In this document: piece after piece, positions 36,263 through 44,240 of the stretch
How the letters are laid out: each line of letters starts with the position of its first letter
How positions within the stretch are numbered: position 1 is the first letter of the stretch
Assembly: GCF_002904165.1 (NCBI RefSeq)
Contig: NZ_CVTD020000008.1
Location: 310,001 to 374,000, forward strand
Direction: 5' to 3'
Source: Herbinix hemicellulosilytica
GTDB lineage: Bacteria; Bacillota; Clostridia; Lachnospirales; Lachnospiraceae
DNA length: 64,000 nucleotides
Position numbers and translations under genes: made by a program
The notes under the pieces: model-generated
Databases searched by the model: none
What the model was told of the DNA's origin: nothing
Seen by the model: only the letters and a program-made list of their open reading frames with translations

Positions 36263-37401
36263 GATTCATAAAGAGATTAAGACGAACTACAAGACAATAT
36301 ATTACTGTAGCTTTTATATGTATTGCAGTAATAGGAACTTCCGCTATTGTAACTTCTGTCACTATGATAGGACAAATCAGGCAGGAATATGAGCAAATGC
36401 TTAACGAAACAAGGCAGGAACTGGAGAAAAGTAAAAAAACCGTATTGGTAGCTTTAACGGATATAGAAACAGGGGAAATCATAACCGAAGAGATGATTGA
36501 AGAAAAGTTAGTATATTCATCGCAGCCTGCCGAAAGTTATATATCAAAGAATGATCTTGGTAAAGCTGCAATAATAGATATTCCGGAAGGCACCCATATA
36601 ATAAAGAGTATGGTGGCACAAAATGAAGTTTCGTCAATTCAAAGAGAAGTGGAATATGACGTTATCCATATCAGCTCAAATATACAGGCGAACGATTTTG
36701 TGGATGTGAGGATTCTTTATCCCAACGGAGAAACATATGTGGTACTTACCAAAAAACAGTTGAAAGGGTATCAACCTGATATGCCCATATGCTACTTATG
36801 GGTAGATGAGGAAGAATTACTGCGGATGTCTGCAGCCATAGTGGATGCCGGATTATATAGCGGTTCAAAATTATACATGACCAAATACATAGAACCTAAT
36901 ATACAGGACGCGTCCATAATTACATATACGCCCAGCATATCGGTACTTAACCTGATAGAAAACGATCCGAATATCGTTGACAGATGTTCTCAGCTTTTGA
37001 ACATAGAAGTAAGAAAAGCTCTGGAAAACAGGCTGGCAAAAAGTCTGGATATGGATGTAAAAGATATCAACTGGGAGCTAAAAGGTACAATAAGGTATAT
37101 GCCCGAATCAGGTAATGGACAGTTAAGTGCAAATACAAAAGAAGATACTGATACAAATATTGAAGATATAAATGAAAATATAAAAGATGATAATGTTATA
37201 TCGTTAGGCAATAATAAAGAAGATATTTATCCTGAAGAAAATTTTAATTCAACCGACTTTCATAAACAGGATTACATGAATGATAACAATGAATCCACTG
37301 AAAAAGAGGATACTGATAATAATACCCGGTCTGATATATTTTATTTTCCCGAATTGGGACAAATATATGATGAAGAATATTTTATACCCGTGGAGGGATA
37401 A
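36259..37401 (+). CDS. CpaB/RcpC-like SAF-domain protein of a Tad-type pilus
   Basis: 380 residues, start ATG 36259 after GGGGTGAG. One N-terminal membrane segment (about 16-37), a short coiled coil (about 38-58), then a SAF/CpaB module (TVLVALTDIETGEIITEEMIEE through IDIPEGTHIIKSMV, about 61-120). The RcpC/CpaB-type domain follows, with a DFVDVRILYPNGETYVVLTKK motif (about 145-165). The C-terminal about 90 residues are acidic, Asn/Asp-rich and probably disordered. In Tad systems CpaB helps organise the outer-membrane channel or the wall passage; in a Gram-positive a role in the wall is more likely. It is coupled to genes on both sides. Confidence 0.75.
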   Translation: MRFIKRLRRTTRQYITVAFICIAVIGTSAIVTSVTMIGQIRQEYEQMLNETRQELEKSKKTVLVALTDIETGEIITEEMIEEKLVYSSQPAESYISKNDLGKAAIIDIPEGTHIIKSMVAQNEVSSIQREVEYDVIHISSNIQANDFVDVRILYPNGETYVVLTKKQLKGYQPDMPICYLWVDEEELLRMSAAIVDAGLYSGSKLYMTKYIEPNIQDASIITYTPSISVLNLIENDPNIVDRCSQLLNIEVRKALENRLAKSLDMDVKDINWELKGTIRYMPESGNGQLSANTKEDTDTNIEDINENIKDDNVISLGNNKEDIYPEENFNSTDFHKQDYMNDNNESTEKEDTDNNTRSDIFYFPELGQIYDEEYFIPVEG

Positions 37402-37403
37402 GA

Positions 37404-38078
37404 ATGGTATGTGTCGGTTTTTTAGGAACGGAAGCATTTGACATAATACTTTATATAGGACATACTTTGGCCAAACTAAAGTATCCTGTGCTTATTGTGG
37501 ATTTGTCAGATTCGGGGGCATTGAAAAATGTAATATATCACGGGATGGATTTAGACAGCATGAATGAAATTGTCCATTACCGTAACTTAAACTACATAAG
37601 GAAAGTACCGGGTTGTTACGAACTAAATGAATATAAAGACGGTGCTGTACTTATATCATTTGGATATTCTTATAGGGATATCAGGCCTTTGAAACTTGAT
37701 TATATGAATATTGTTGTAAATCCATTTACACATGTTATGAATAAGGTTGCCGGAATAATGAATGACACTCTTCCTAATGATATAAAACTAAAGCTGATAG
37801 TAAGAGATATATTAAGTCCCGACGACCTAGAAACTGTTAAGAACAGTATAAATATGGAATCAGACCCGGACAGTATAAGTTATCTGTACCTTGATTTTAA
37901 AGATTATGAAAATGCATTAAGATGCCAACAACTTCAGACTGTTAACATAAGAAAAGTTTCAAAAAGAATGAAAAAGTTAGTAACCGGCGAAGTCAAATAT
38001 ATTGTATCAAAATTAAACGGCAACGGTAATAAAGTACATATGGCATCAGATGCTTTGGAAGGAGAAGGGGTAGGATGA
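37404..38078 (+). CDS. ParA-fold-like protein, degenerate (second of three)
   Basis: 224 residues. The start MVCVGFLGTEAFDIILYIGHTLAKLKYPVLIVDLSDSGALK has the strand-helix-strand pattern of a ParA/MinD N-terminus, with a VLIVDLSD strand where ParA has its VLLIDxD strand. The P-loop is replaced by FLGTEAFD, and no Walker A lysine is visible. Later strands include GAVLISFGYS and MNIVVNPFTH. The tail is basic. Its stop overlaps the next ParA-like gene by ATGA. An assignment to the TadZ group is by fold pattern and context only. Confidence 0.5.
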   Translation: MVCVGFLGTEAFDIILYIGHTLAKLKYPVLIVDLSDSGALKNVIYHGMDLDSMNEIVHYRNLNYIRKVPGCYELNEYKDGAVLISFGYSYRDIRPLKLDYMNIVVNPFTHVMNKVAGIMNDTLPNDIKLKLIVRDILSPDDLETVKNSINMESDPDSISYLYLDFKDYENALRCQQLQTVNIRKVSKRMKKLVTGEVKYIVSKLNGNGNKVHMASDALEGEGVG

Positions 38079-38986
38079 GTAAAATAGTTTTTTGGTCTCC
38101 TTTACACGGCCAGGGGCAGACCAGCAATATGCATATTTTGGCTCTAATTTTGAGCTTGTTATATAAAAAGAAAATACTTTTGATGCAGACCCATATTTCC
38201 ATGAACAATCTGGAAGGCCCCCTGGTAGGCAAAAATGTTGGTATAGACGGTTCAATTGATGACAATATATTTCAGGACATAGGCCTTGATGCGGCAGTAA
38301 TGTACAGCAGAATAAATATGTTAAATAAAAACACGCTGGAAAGTTGCTGTATAACATTTCCCGAAACATCTTTACTTTTGCTTCCGGGTACCGAGATAAA
38401 AAACGGGGAAATTTTTGAACAGGATATAGGAAGAAATGTATTTAAGGTAATTGAAGATATCGAAAAGTATGTTGATATTGTAATGATTGATGCAAATAGC
38501 GGAAATAATGACCTGTCTTTTAAGATGATTTCATCGGCTGATTTAACCGTTATTAATCTTACCCAGCGCAGATATGTACTGGATACATTTTTTCAGGAGT
38601 ATGCAGGCAGATTCGATTTTGGCAAGGTGTTCTTTTTGATCGGGAATTATGATAAAAACTCCGGTTATAATATAAGCAACTTTCAAAAAAAATACCGAAA
38701 ATATTTAGGGAAAAATAATTCCGGTGTTATACCTTACTCCACCAGATATTTGGATGCCTTAAATGAATGTGAGTTATTGAAAATGGTAAGAAACGTCCTT
38801 AATATCAAAAGATTTGCAGAAATAAGTAGTTTTGGCAGGATGTTTATAAAAAAAATAAAACCGGGAAGATTTCAAAATGATGAAACAGAATACTTTTTCT
38901 ATCAGGCTTGCCAAAGTGCCGAAAAAATTGTAACAAAGCTTAATTTAGCTGAGAACAAATCCTTTATGAAAAGGAGAGGGGCATGA
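38075..38986 (+). CDS. TadZ/MinD-like protein with deviant P-loop (third of three)
   Basis: 303 residues. The N-terminal SKIVFWSPLHGQGQTSNMHI keeps the glycine pattern of a ParA deviant Walker A (KGGxGKT) but has HGQGQTS, i.e. both lysines are gone. KILLMQTHIS replaces the VLLIDxD strand. DIVMIDANSG, ADLTVINLTQRRYVLDTFFQEY and KVFFLIGNYD follow the MinD/TadZ order, and VIPYSTRYLDALNEC resembles the late strand. It is a paralogue of the 35192 product. A role in polar placement or assembly of the pilus ATPase, without normal ATP hydrolysis, is inferred. It overlaps both neighbours by ATGA. Confidence 0.65.
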   Translation: MSKIVFWSPLHGQGQTSNMHILALILSLLYKKKILLMQTHISMNNLEGPLVGKNVGIDGSIDDNIFQDIGLDAAVMYSRINMLNKNTLESCCITFPETSLLLLPGTEIKNGEIFEQDIGRNVFKVIEDIEKYVDIVMIDANSGNNDLSFKMISSADLTVINLTQRRYVLDTFFQEYAGRFDFGKVFFLIGNYDKNSGYNISNFQKKYRKYLGKNNSGVIPYSTRYLDALNECELLKMVRNVLNIKRFAEISSFGRMFIKKIKPGRFQNDETEYFFYQACQSAEKIVTKLNLAENKSFMKRRGA

Positions 38987-40824
38987 AACCGATAGATATA
39001 ATTCTGTCAGTTCTTATATTAACCGTAACGTCAGTAACTATTTATTACATTTTTAAAAGCAAGGTTGAGCCTGACAATGATGAAAATATATATTCACTTA
39101 GTAATTTATGTGACCGATTTAGAGAAATTATAAGTGAAATAATAAATACTGACCTGAATACCTTAAATCTGAACCGAAGGGACCTCGAGAACAGGAGAGC
39201 CATAAAAAGAACATTAAGTAAGGCTATCCGTAAATGTTCCCAGGGAGATATAAATGCAAAATTGATTGTTTTAAACAGGGTAAAGCATTCAATCTTAAAT
39301 ATATTTAAGATAACGGAAGATATCATTGACAACATAATACCTTTTGACAATAAAGACCTTTTAACCGCAAAGGAAAAGTTTGATATATTATTGTATCTGC
39401 AAAAAAGAAGCGGAAATTACAGAATGTTTCAAGGAATTTGCGAAATGGCTAATCTGGACAGGCTTTGGCATGACGGTGAAGGATATTATTATTGTATAAC
39501 CGAAGAAGATATTAATTATGCATATGACAGTATGCATATTAAGTTGACCTTTGATGATAAAGTAAATATTCTTGCACAGAGGATTTATGAGGAAACGTAT
39601 GGCCTATCTGTTGTTGACCAGTTGATTATGGAGGATATATCGTTAGACAGCATATCCGGCGGTGTATCGGGAGTTACATCATATGATTTCAGGTTTATGG
39701 AAGATGATATTTTGACCGGAAGTTACAGTAAGCCAAGGACCTGCGACAGTATATGGGTGGTATACCAGGGAAAACCCATACATCTGAAATTCTTATCTTT
39801 TAAATCCGATGAACAAATAAGGCGGATATGCAAGAACCTGGCGGAACACGGAAAAGCAGGCCACTTAACCAAATCAGAAGGAGGGGCCAAAACCCATCTT
39901 GCAGATGGCAGCAGGGTTACCGTATTTAGGCCGGACAATTCTATGCAGTGGGCATTTTTTGTCCGTAAATTTGCCAATACATCTTCACTGGAACTTAAAG
40001 ATTTAATAACAGATAAGGGATGTCAATATCCTATAGAAGTAATAAAATGGGCAATTTACGGATGTGTAAATATCTTTTTTTCCGGAGATCAAAATTCCGG
40101 TAAAACTACATATACAAGGGCAGCAATAAAGGAAATAGACAGAAGGCAGGCCGTAAGGACTTTGGAAGCCGATTTTGAACTGAATTTAAACAATGCATAT
40201 GCGGATAAAAATATATTGGGGACAAAGCCAAGCGAAAGGCTTCCGTTTCCTAAATTAATAGAACTGCTTAAAAGCTCGGATGCCCATACGATTCTGTTTG
40301 GGGAAACAGCCAGCCTGGAACATGCAAAGCATTTAATAGACCTTTTGCTTGCCGGAACGAAACGTGTTATAACCACCGGTCATTGGCCGACTACAGACGA
40401 ATTGGTATCATATTTTGTACATGCCTTGGGTGGTTACGGTACATCAAACACAGACGATATACAGGCCATGGTAGCAAACCTTATTCATCTTGATGTGCAT
40501 TGTGTCAAGGATAATGACGGTCACAGGTATATAGACCGGATTACGGAAGTAATTCCATATGAACATGATGAATATTTATCTTTAAATAATAACGGCATTG
40601 AAGGACGGCTTGAAGAAATATCCCATTATCTAAAATTGCTGACCCGAAGAAAAACATATTATACCAGAGATATTGTTGTATATGAAGACGGTATGTATAA
40701 GATGATTAATCCCATAAGTGAGAGATTGTCTGAAATTATTCTTAAGAATCTACCGCCGGATATGCGGCATGCTTTTAAGGATTTTAACAAGGTACAAAAC
40801 GGAGGTGTGGCAGCAGCGGTTTGA
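38983..40824 (+). CDS. CpaF/TadA-type secretion ATPase with N-terminal membrane anchor
   Basis: 613 residues. Unlike typical cytoplasmic CpaF, it begins with a membrane segment (about residues 4-24, IDIILSVLILTVTSVTIYYIF). An N-terminal helical domain (about 30-200) is followed by the secretion ATPase core: Walker A GDQNSGKTT (368-376, Lys374), the Asp/His box region RTLEADFELNLN, and the Walker B region TILFGETASLEHAKHLIDLL (Glu441), then ITTGHWPTTDELVSYFV. It should drive pilin or substrate assembly at the membrane. Walker B is changed relative to the usual VGExRDxEA. It overlaps both neighbours (ATGA and TTGA). Confidence 0.85.
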   Translation: MKPIDIILSVLILTVTSVTIYYIFKSKVEPDNDENIYSLSNLCDRFREIISEIINTDLNTLNLNRRDLENRRAIKRTLSKAIRKCSQGDINAKLIVLNRVKHSILNIFKITEDIIDNIIPFDNKDLLTAKEKFDILLYLQKRSGNYRMFQGICEMANLDRLWHDGEGYYYCITEEDINYAYDSMHIKLTFDDKVNILAQRIYEETYGLSVVDQLIMEDISLDSISGGVSGVTSYDFRFMEDDILTGSYSKPRTCDSIWVVYQGKPIHLKFLSFKSDEQIRRICKNLAEHGKAGHLTKSEGGAKTHLADGSRVTVFRPDNSMQWAFFVRKFANTSSLELKDLITDKGCQYPIEVIKWAIYGCVNIFFSGDQNSGKTTYTRAAIKEIDRRQAVRTLEADFELNLNNAYADKNILGTKPSERLPFPKLIELLKSSDAHTILFGETASLEHAKHLIDLLLAGTKRVITTGHWPTTDELVSYFVHALGGYGTSNTDDIQAMVANLIHLDVHCVKDNDGHRYIDRITEVIPYEHDEYLSLNNNGIEGRLEEISHYLKLLTRRKTYYTRDIVVYEDGMYKMINPISERLSEIILKNLPPDMRHAFKDFNKVQNGGVAAAV

Positions 40825-42857
40825 ATGAAAAAGTTGTCTTGTATTTAATATATATTCTTTCACTGATATTTTTAATTACCCTCATATATCTGATATACCG
40901 AAACAGGAAAGATAAAAAGTTATGGGGTATGCCAAAAAAGTCACATTTCGGAATTCAAAATTCAAGTCAATTTATTACGGACATTTATAAGTTTCTTAGC
41001 AATTTTCCCATTACCAGAAACTATATCAGAAAACTGTCATATCGCTATCGCCTTATTAGCCCATGCGACAGAAAAACCATAGCAGAAAAGACTGTATGTT
41101 CTGTTCTTCTTTCCTGGGTAATCAGTATACTTGCATTTTTTCTTATATTTCTGTCAAACAGGTCTTTAATAAATATAATCACTGCGGGTATTGCCATATT
41201 TATTATAAATTCCGAAGTAGTAAGCCGTATGGCAAAAAAGCACGAAATTAAAGTTCTTACTGAGATGCAGAAAATGCTGGCTGAAGTACTCCACTATTAC
41301 TATGTTGAGTATCGGATTGACGATGCAATTTACATGGCAAGAGAAAACTTAAGCAAGGACATGAAAGTGGCTGCTGATCAGATTTACCAATTACTTTTGT
41401 CAGCCGACAGGGAAGAAAGTTTAAGGCAGTACTGTGACAATATACCCAATAAATTCTTACGGGCATTTGCAAGTCTTTGTATAGGGCTGATGGAACAGGG
41501 TGACAGGGTTATTGACGGAAAAATGCTTTTTGTAAGAAACCTGGAAAATCTTCAGCGTGAAATTGATATTGAAATAGAAAAACAGCAAAGGCTAAGTATG
41601 GAATTTATGGGAGTAATTTTGTGTGTAGTATCACCAATATTCTGCATTGAAATAGTAAAGCAATTTGCCATCAGTTTAAAGGAAAATATGGCTGAGTTTT
41701 ACTACGGCAAACAGGGATTTTTGCTGGATATAGGCCTTATGGCCGTAATAACGGGTATATATGTTATTATGCGTAAAAGTGCGGAATATCCGGAATTTCA
41801 TCAAAGCAGCCATAGGTGGTTATTTATTATTGACAGGATAAAGTTAATAAGGAAAGCCTTAGACAATTATTGTGACAAGTATGCCTCAAAGCAGGAGAAA
41901 TTGCAGCGGGAACTTAGAAATAACGGCAGCAATATTCGGGCAAGACATTTTGTATTGCGAAGTTTCCTGATAGCATTGTCTGTGTTCATAGCATCTACGG
42001 GATTAGCCTTTTATCTTCATAAAAGCAGCAGAAAAAAATTGCTTGAGGTAAATTCGTATGAGATGCAATTTCTGACCCCTGCAGCCAAGGAAATTCAATA
42101 CGAATCCATGGCAAGGACCATAGAAGCATATACAAGAAAATATATAGAAAAAACAACTATAATGCCGCAAAATACCGAAGAACTTACAGAAATATTTATA
42201 AAAGACGGTTTGGTCTTTCAGCCACCGATAGCGGAAGCTATAGCCGGGGATGTTTTAAACAGGGTTAAAAAATATCAAAATGAACACATTTCTTTTATAG
42301 ATCTGTTTATCTGCCTGTGCTTAAGCATCATAGCATATTATCTTCCTTATATTTTCCTTAAATACATTAGCACCGTATCCAAAGATGCGATGGAAGATGA
42401 GGTTAATCAGTTTAATGCCCTTATTGGTATGCTCATGTTTAACGAAAATATTACGGTTAAGCAAATTCTGGAAGAGATGGAATCGTTTTCTGTTGTATTC
42501 CGACAGTCACTTCGGATGTGTATAGATGATTACGGTTCCGGTGATATTGAGGCTTTAAATAAATTAAAGGAAAGAGAGCCTTATGAACCCTTTAGACGAA
42601 TTGTGGATAATCTGATCCGTTGTGATGATATGCCCATAAGTCAGGCTTTTGCAGAGTTGCAAGCCGATTACGAAGGATACATTTCAAAAAGAAAGCTTGC
42701 CAATGAAAAGTCAATAAAAAAACGGGTTTTTCGGGCCTATGTTCTGGCTGTAGTTCCCTTTATGCTGTTGTTTTCTTATGGCTTAATGCCGGCTTTGGTT
42801 TCTTCTGTTAAGGAAATAAATGAACTTCTTGCAGATCTGGAGAATATGACATGGTAA
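40821..42857 (+). CDS. Double-length TadB/TadC-like membrane platform protein
   Basis: 678 residues from TTG 40821, overlapping the ATPase stop; GGAGGTG lies 13 bp upstream. It has roughly seven to nine membrane segments (about 5-25, 90-135, 260-310, 375-400, 495-520, 645-665). Two long cytoplasmic helical regions (about 145-255 and 530-640) resemble the T2SF modules of TadB and TadC: EMQKMLAEVLHYYYVEYRIDDAIY in the first, NQFNALIGMLMFNENITVKQILEEME in the second. Most Tad systems encode these as two proteins; here they appear joined. The platform recruits the ATPase and pushes pilins outward. Confidence 0.72.
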   Translation: MNEKVVLYLIYILSLIFLITLIYLIYRNRKDKKLWGMPKKSHFGIQNSSQFITDIYKFLSNFPITRNYIRKLSYRYRLISPCDRKTIAEKTVCSVLLSWVISILAFFLIFLSNRSLINIITAGIAIFIINSEVVSRMAKKHEIKVLTEMQKMLAEVLHYYYVEYRIDDAIYMARENLSKDMKVAADQIYQLLLSADREESLRQYCDNIPNKFLRAFASLCIGLMEQGDRVIDGKMLFVRNLENLQREIDIEIEKQQRLSMEFMGVILCVVSPIFCIEIVKQFAISLKENMAEFYYGKQGFLLDIGLMAVITGIYVIMRKSAEYPEFHQSSHRWLFIIDRIKLIRKALDNYCDKYASKQEKLQRELRNNGSNIRARHFVLRSFLIALSVFIASTGLAFYLHKSSRKKLLEVNSYEMQFLTPAAKEIQYESMARTIEAYTRKYIEKTTIMPQNTEELTEIFIKDGLVFQPPIAEAIAGDVLNRVKKYQNEHISFIDLFICLCLSIIAYYLPYIFLKYISTVSKDAMEDEVNQFNALIGMLMFNENITVKQILEEMESFSVVFRQSLRMCIDDYGSGDIEALNKLKEREPYEPFRRIVDNLIRCDDMPISQAFAELQADYEGYISKRKLANEKSIKKRVFRAYVLAVVPFMLLFSYGLMPALVSSVKEINELLADLENMTW

Positions 42858-42904
42858 TAATAAAGGACAATCAGATTTCAGAATATCAAAGGAGGATGGA
42901 TATA

Positions 42905-43354
42905 ATGAAGACAAAAAACAGTGATATTGCCGTAAAAATCTTTCTGGTTGTAGTTGGTGTAATCTTAACCGGACTTATAATTGCATGGTCCACAGGGGTA
43001 TTTAAAGATAAGAAGAATGATTTAAGCAGGAGTACGGAAAAAATTAATAATGCAATAGGCTCCCTTGCAGAATTTGATCTACTTGTTTATGAGGGTGAGA
43101 GCATAAGAGGGGATACGATTATTGATTTAATTAATGAAGTTTATGAAAAAGATTTAGGAATTTCTATAACAGTAAAAACCAATAAGAATTCACAAAAGGG
43201 AAAAACATATAGTGGTGAAAAATATAAAGAGCCGGCAAGTAAAAATGATGAAGATTATATAAATCCTAACGGAATATTCAAAGGTGAAGTAATAAAAGAT
43301 GAAAATGGTATGGTAATTGAAATAGTTTTTGATCAAAAGTACAGATATAAATAA
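42905..43354 (+). CDS. Pilin-like protein 1
   Basis: The frame opens at ATG 42851, but GGAGG (42891-42895) is correctly spaced for ATG 42905, and the resulting start MKTKNSDIAVKIFLVVVGVILTG matches the neighbour's. 149 residues: a short charged leader, one membrane helix (about 10-30), then a soluble domain opening with the motif EFDLLVYEGESIRGDTIIDLI, and a C-terminus ...YINPNGIFKGEVIKDENGMVIEIVF. The second and third pilin-like genes share this plan. The single N-terminal helix plus globular domain is the pilin/pseudopilin layout, but no recognisable Flp or type IV cleavage motif is seen. Confidence 0.6.
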   Translation: MKTKNSDIAVKIFLVVVGVILTGLIIAWSTGVFKDKKNDLSRSTEKINNAIGSLAEFDLLVYEGESIRGDTIIDLINEVYEKDLGISITVKTNKNSQKGKTYSGEKYKEPASKNDEDYINPNGIFKGEVIKDENGMVIEIVFDQKYRYK

Positions 43355-43368
43355 CAGGTGAGTTAAAA

Positions 43369-43830
43369 ATGAAACATAAAAACAATGATTTTGTCCCGCA
43401 AATTTTCTTAACCGTTGTCGGAGTAATCCTGGTCGGAATAATTGTATATTATATCATGCATTCGGTAAAAAGTACCGCAAAAATAGCCGACAGTGTCATA
43501 GCTGGAACTGAAAAAACAGCAGTTGACTTTGAAGAATATGATATCGTTAAGTATGACGGGGAAGAAATCAGGGGCTCTGAAGTAATTAATTTTATAAAAA
43601 AATATTTAGGAGATTACTCGGAAACAGAAGAAGCCCCTATTTATGCCGAAGTAATAACAAAAATATCCGGATCAACATATCAAAACAAATACATAAACAA
43701 AAAGCACATATATGATATAAAAAATTTCTCAGACCAGGAACATTATATTAAGCCTACTGCTATTTTTATCGGGGAAGTCATAAGAAATGAAAATGAAGTA
43801 ATTATCGGGATAAAATTTACTCAAAAATAA
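43369..43830 (+). CDS. Pilin-like protein 2
   Basis: 153 residues, start after CAGGTGAG. It is a paralogue of the previous gene: MKHKNNDFVPQIFLTVVGVILVG membrane start, the EEYDIVKYDGEEIRGSEVINFI motif (about 50-71) and the ending HYIKPTAIFIGEVIRNENEVIIGIKF. Probably a minor or major subunit of the appendage assembled by the upstream ATPase and platform; which one is unknown. Confidence 0.6.
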   Translation: MKHKNNDFVPQIFLTVVGVILVGIIVYYIMHSVKSTAKIADSVIAGTEKTAVDFEEYDIVKYDGEEIRGSEVINFIKKYLGDYSETEEAPIYAEVITKISGSTYQNKYINKKHIYDIKNFSDQEHYIKPTAIFIGEVIRNENEVIIGIKFTQK

Positions 43831-43849
43831 TTTAAACCGGAGGAATAAC

Positions 43850-44230
43850 ATGCGCGAAGCGGTATCAAATATTGTTGAAATGATAACAGGATCGGTAATA
43901 ATAAGTCTTGGCTTAATATATCTGATATTTCAATATAATACCATATCAAGCTTAACCGAGAATATTATAAAAAATGTTACGGAAGACAAGAAATTTTTTC
44001 AGCAATATAACACTGTTGATATCAATACAGTATCCGAAGAGGAAATATATGCAGCCATAATGGGATATAGGGAATATCCCATTATGGTTAACGGCAGTTT
44101 AATTCCGCCAGACGGTCAGGATTATAACGTGTATTTCTCTAATATTAAAAAGGGTTTATACAACAAAGAATACAGGTATGATGATAACAGAAATATTACA
44201 ATGATTATATATTCGTTGAAAGGTTCATAA
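43850..44230 (+). CDS. Pilin-like protein 3
   Basis: 126 residues, ATG 43850 after ACCGGAGGAATA. N-terminal helix (about 11-30, ITGSVIISLGLIYLIFQYNTI), then FFQQYNTVDINTVSEEEIYAAIMGYREYPIMVNG, a diverged form of the motif region in pilin-like proteins 1 and 2. Shortest of the three. It stands just before the two giant proteins. Confidence 0.55.
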   Translation: MREAVSNIVEMITGSVIISLGLIYLIFQYNTISSLTENIIKNVTEDKKFFQQYNTVDINTVSEEEIYAAIMGYREYPIMVNGSLIPPDGQDYNVYFSNIKKGLYNKEYRYDDNRNITMIIYSLKGS

Positions 44231-44240
44231 GGAGCAGGAT

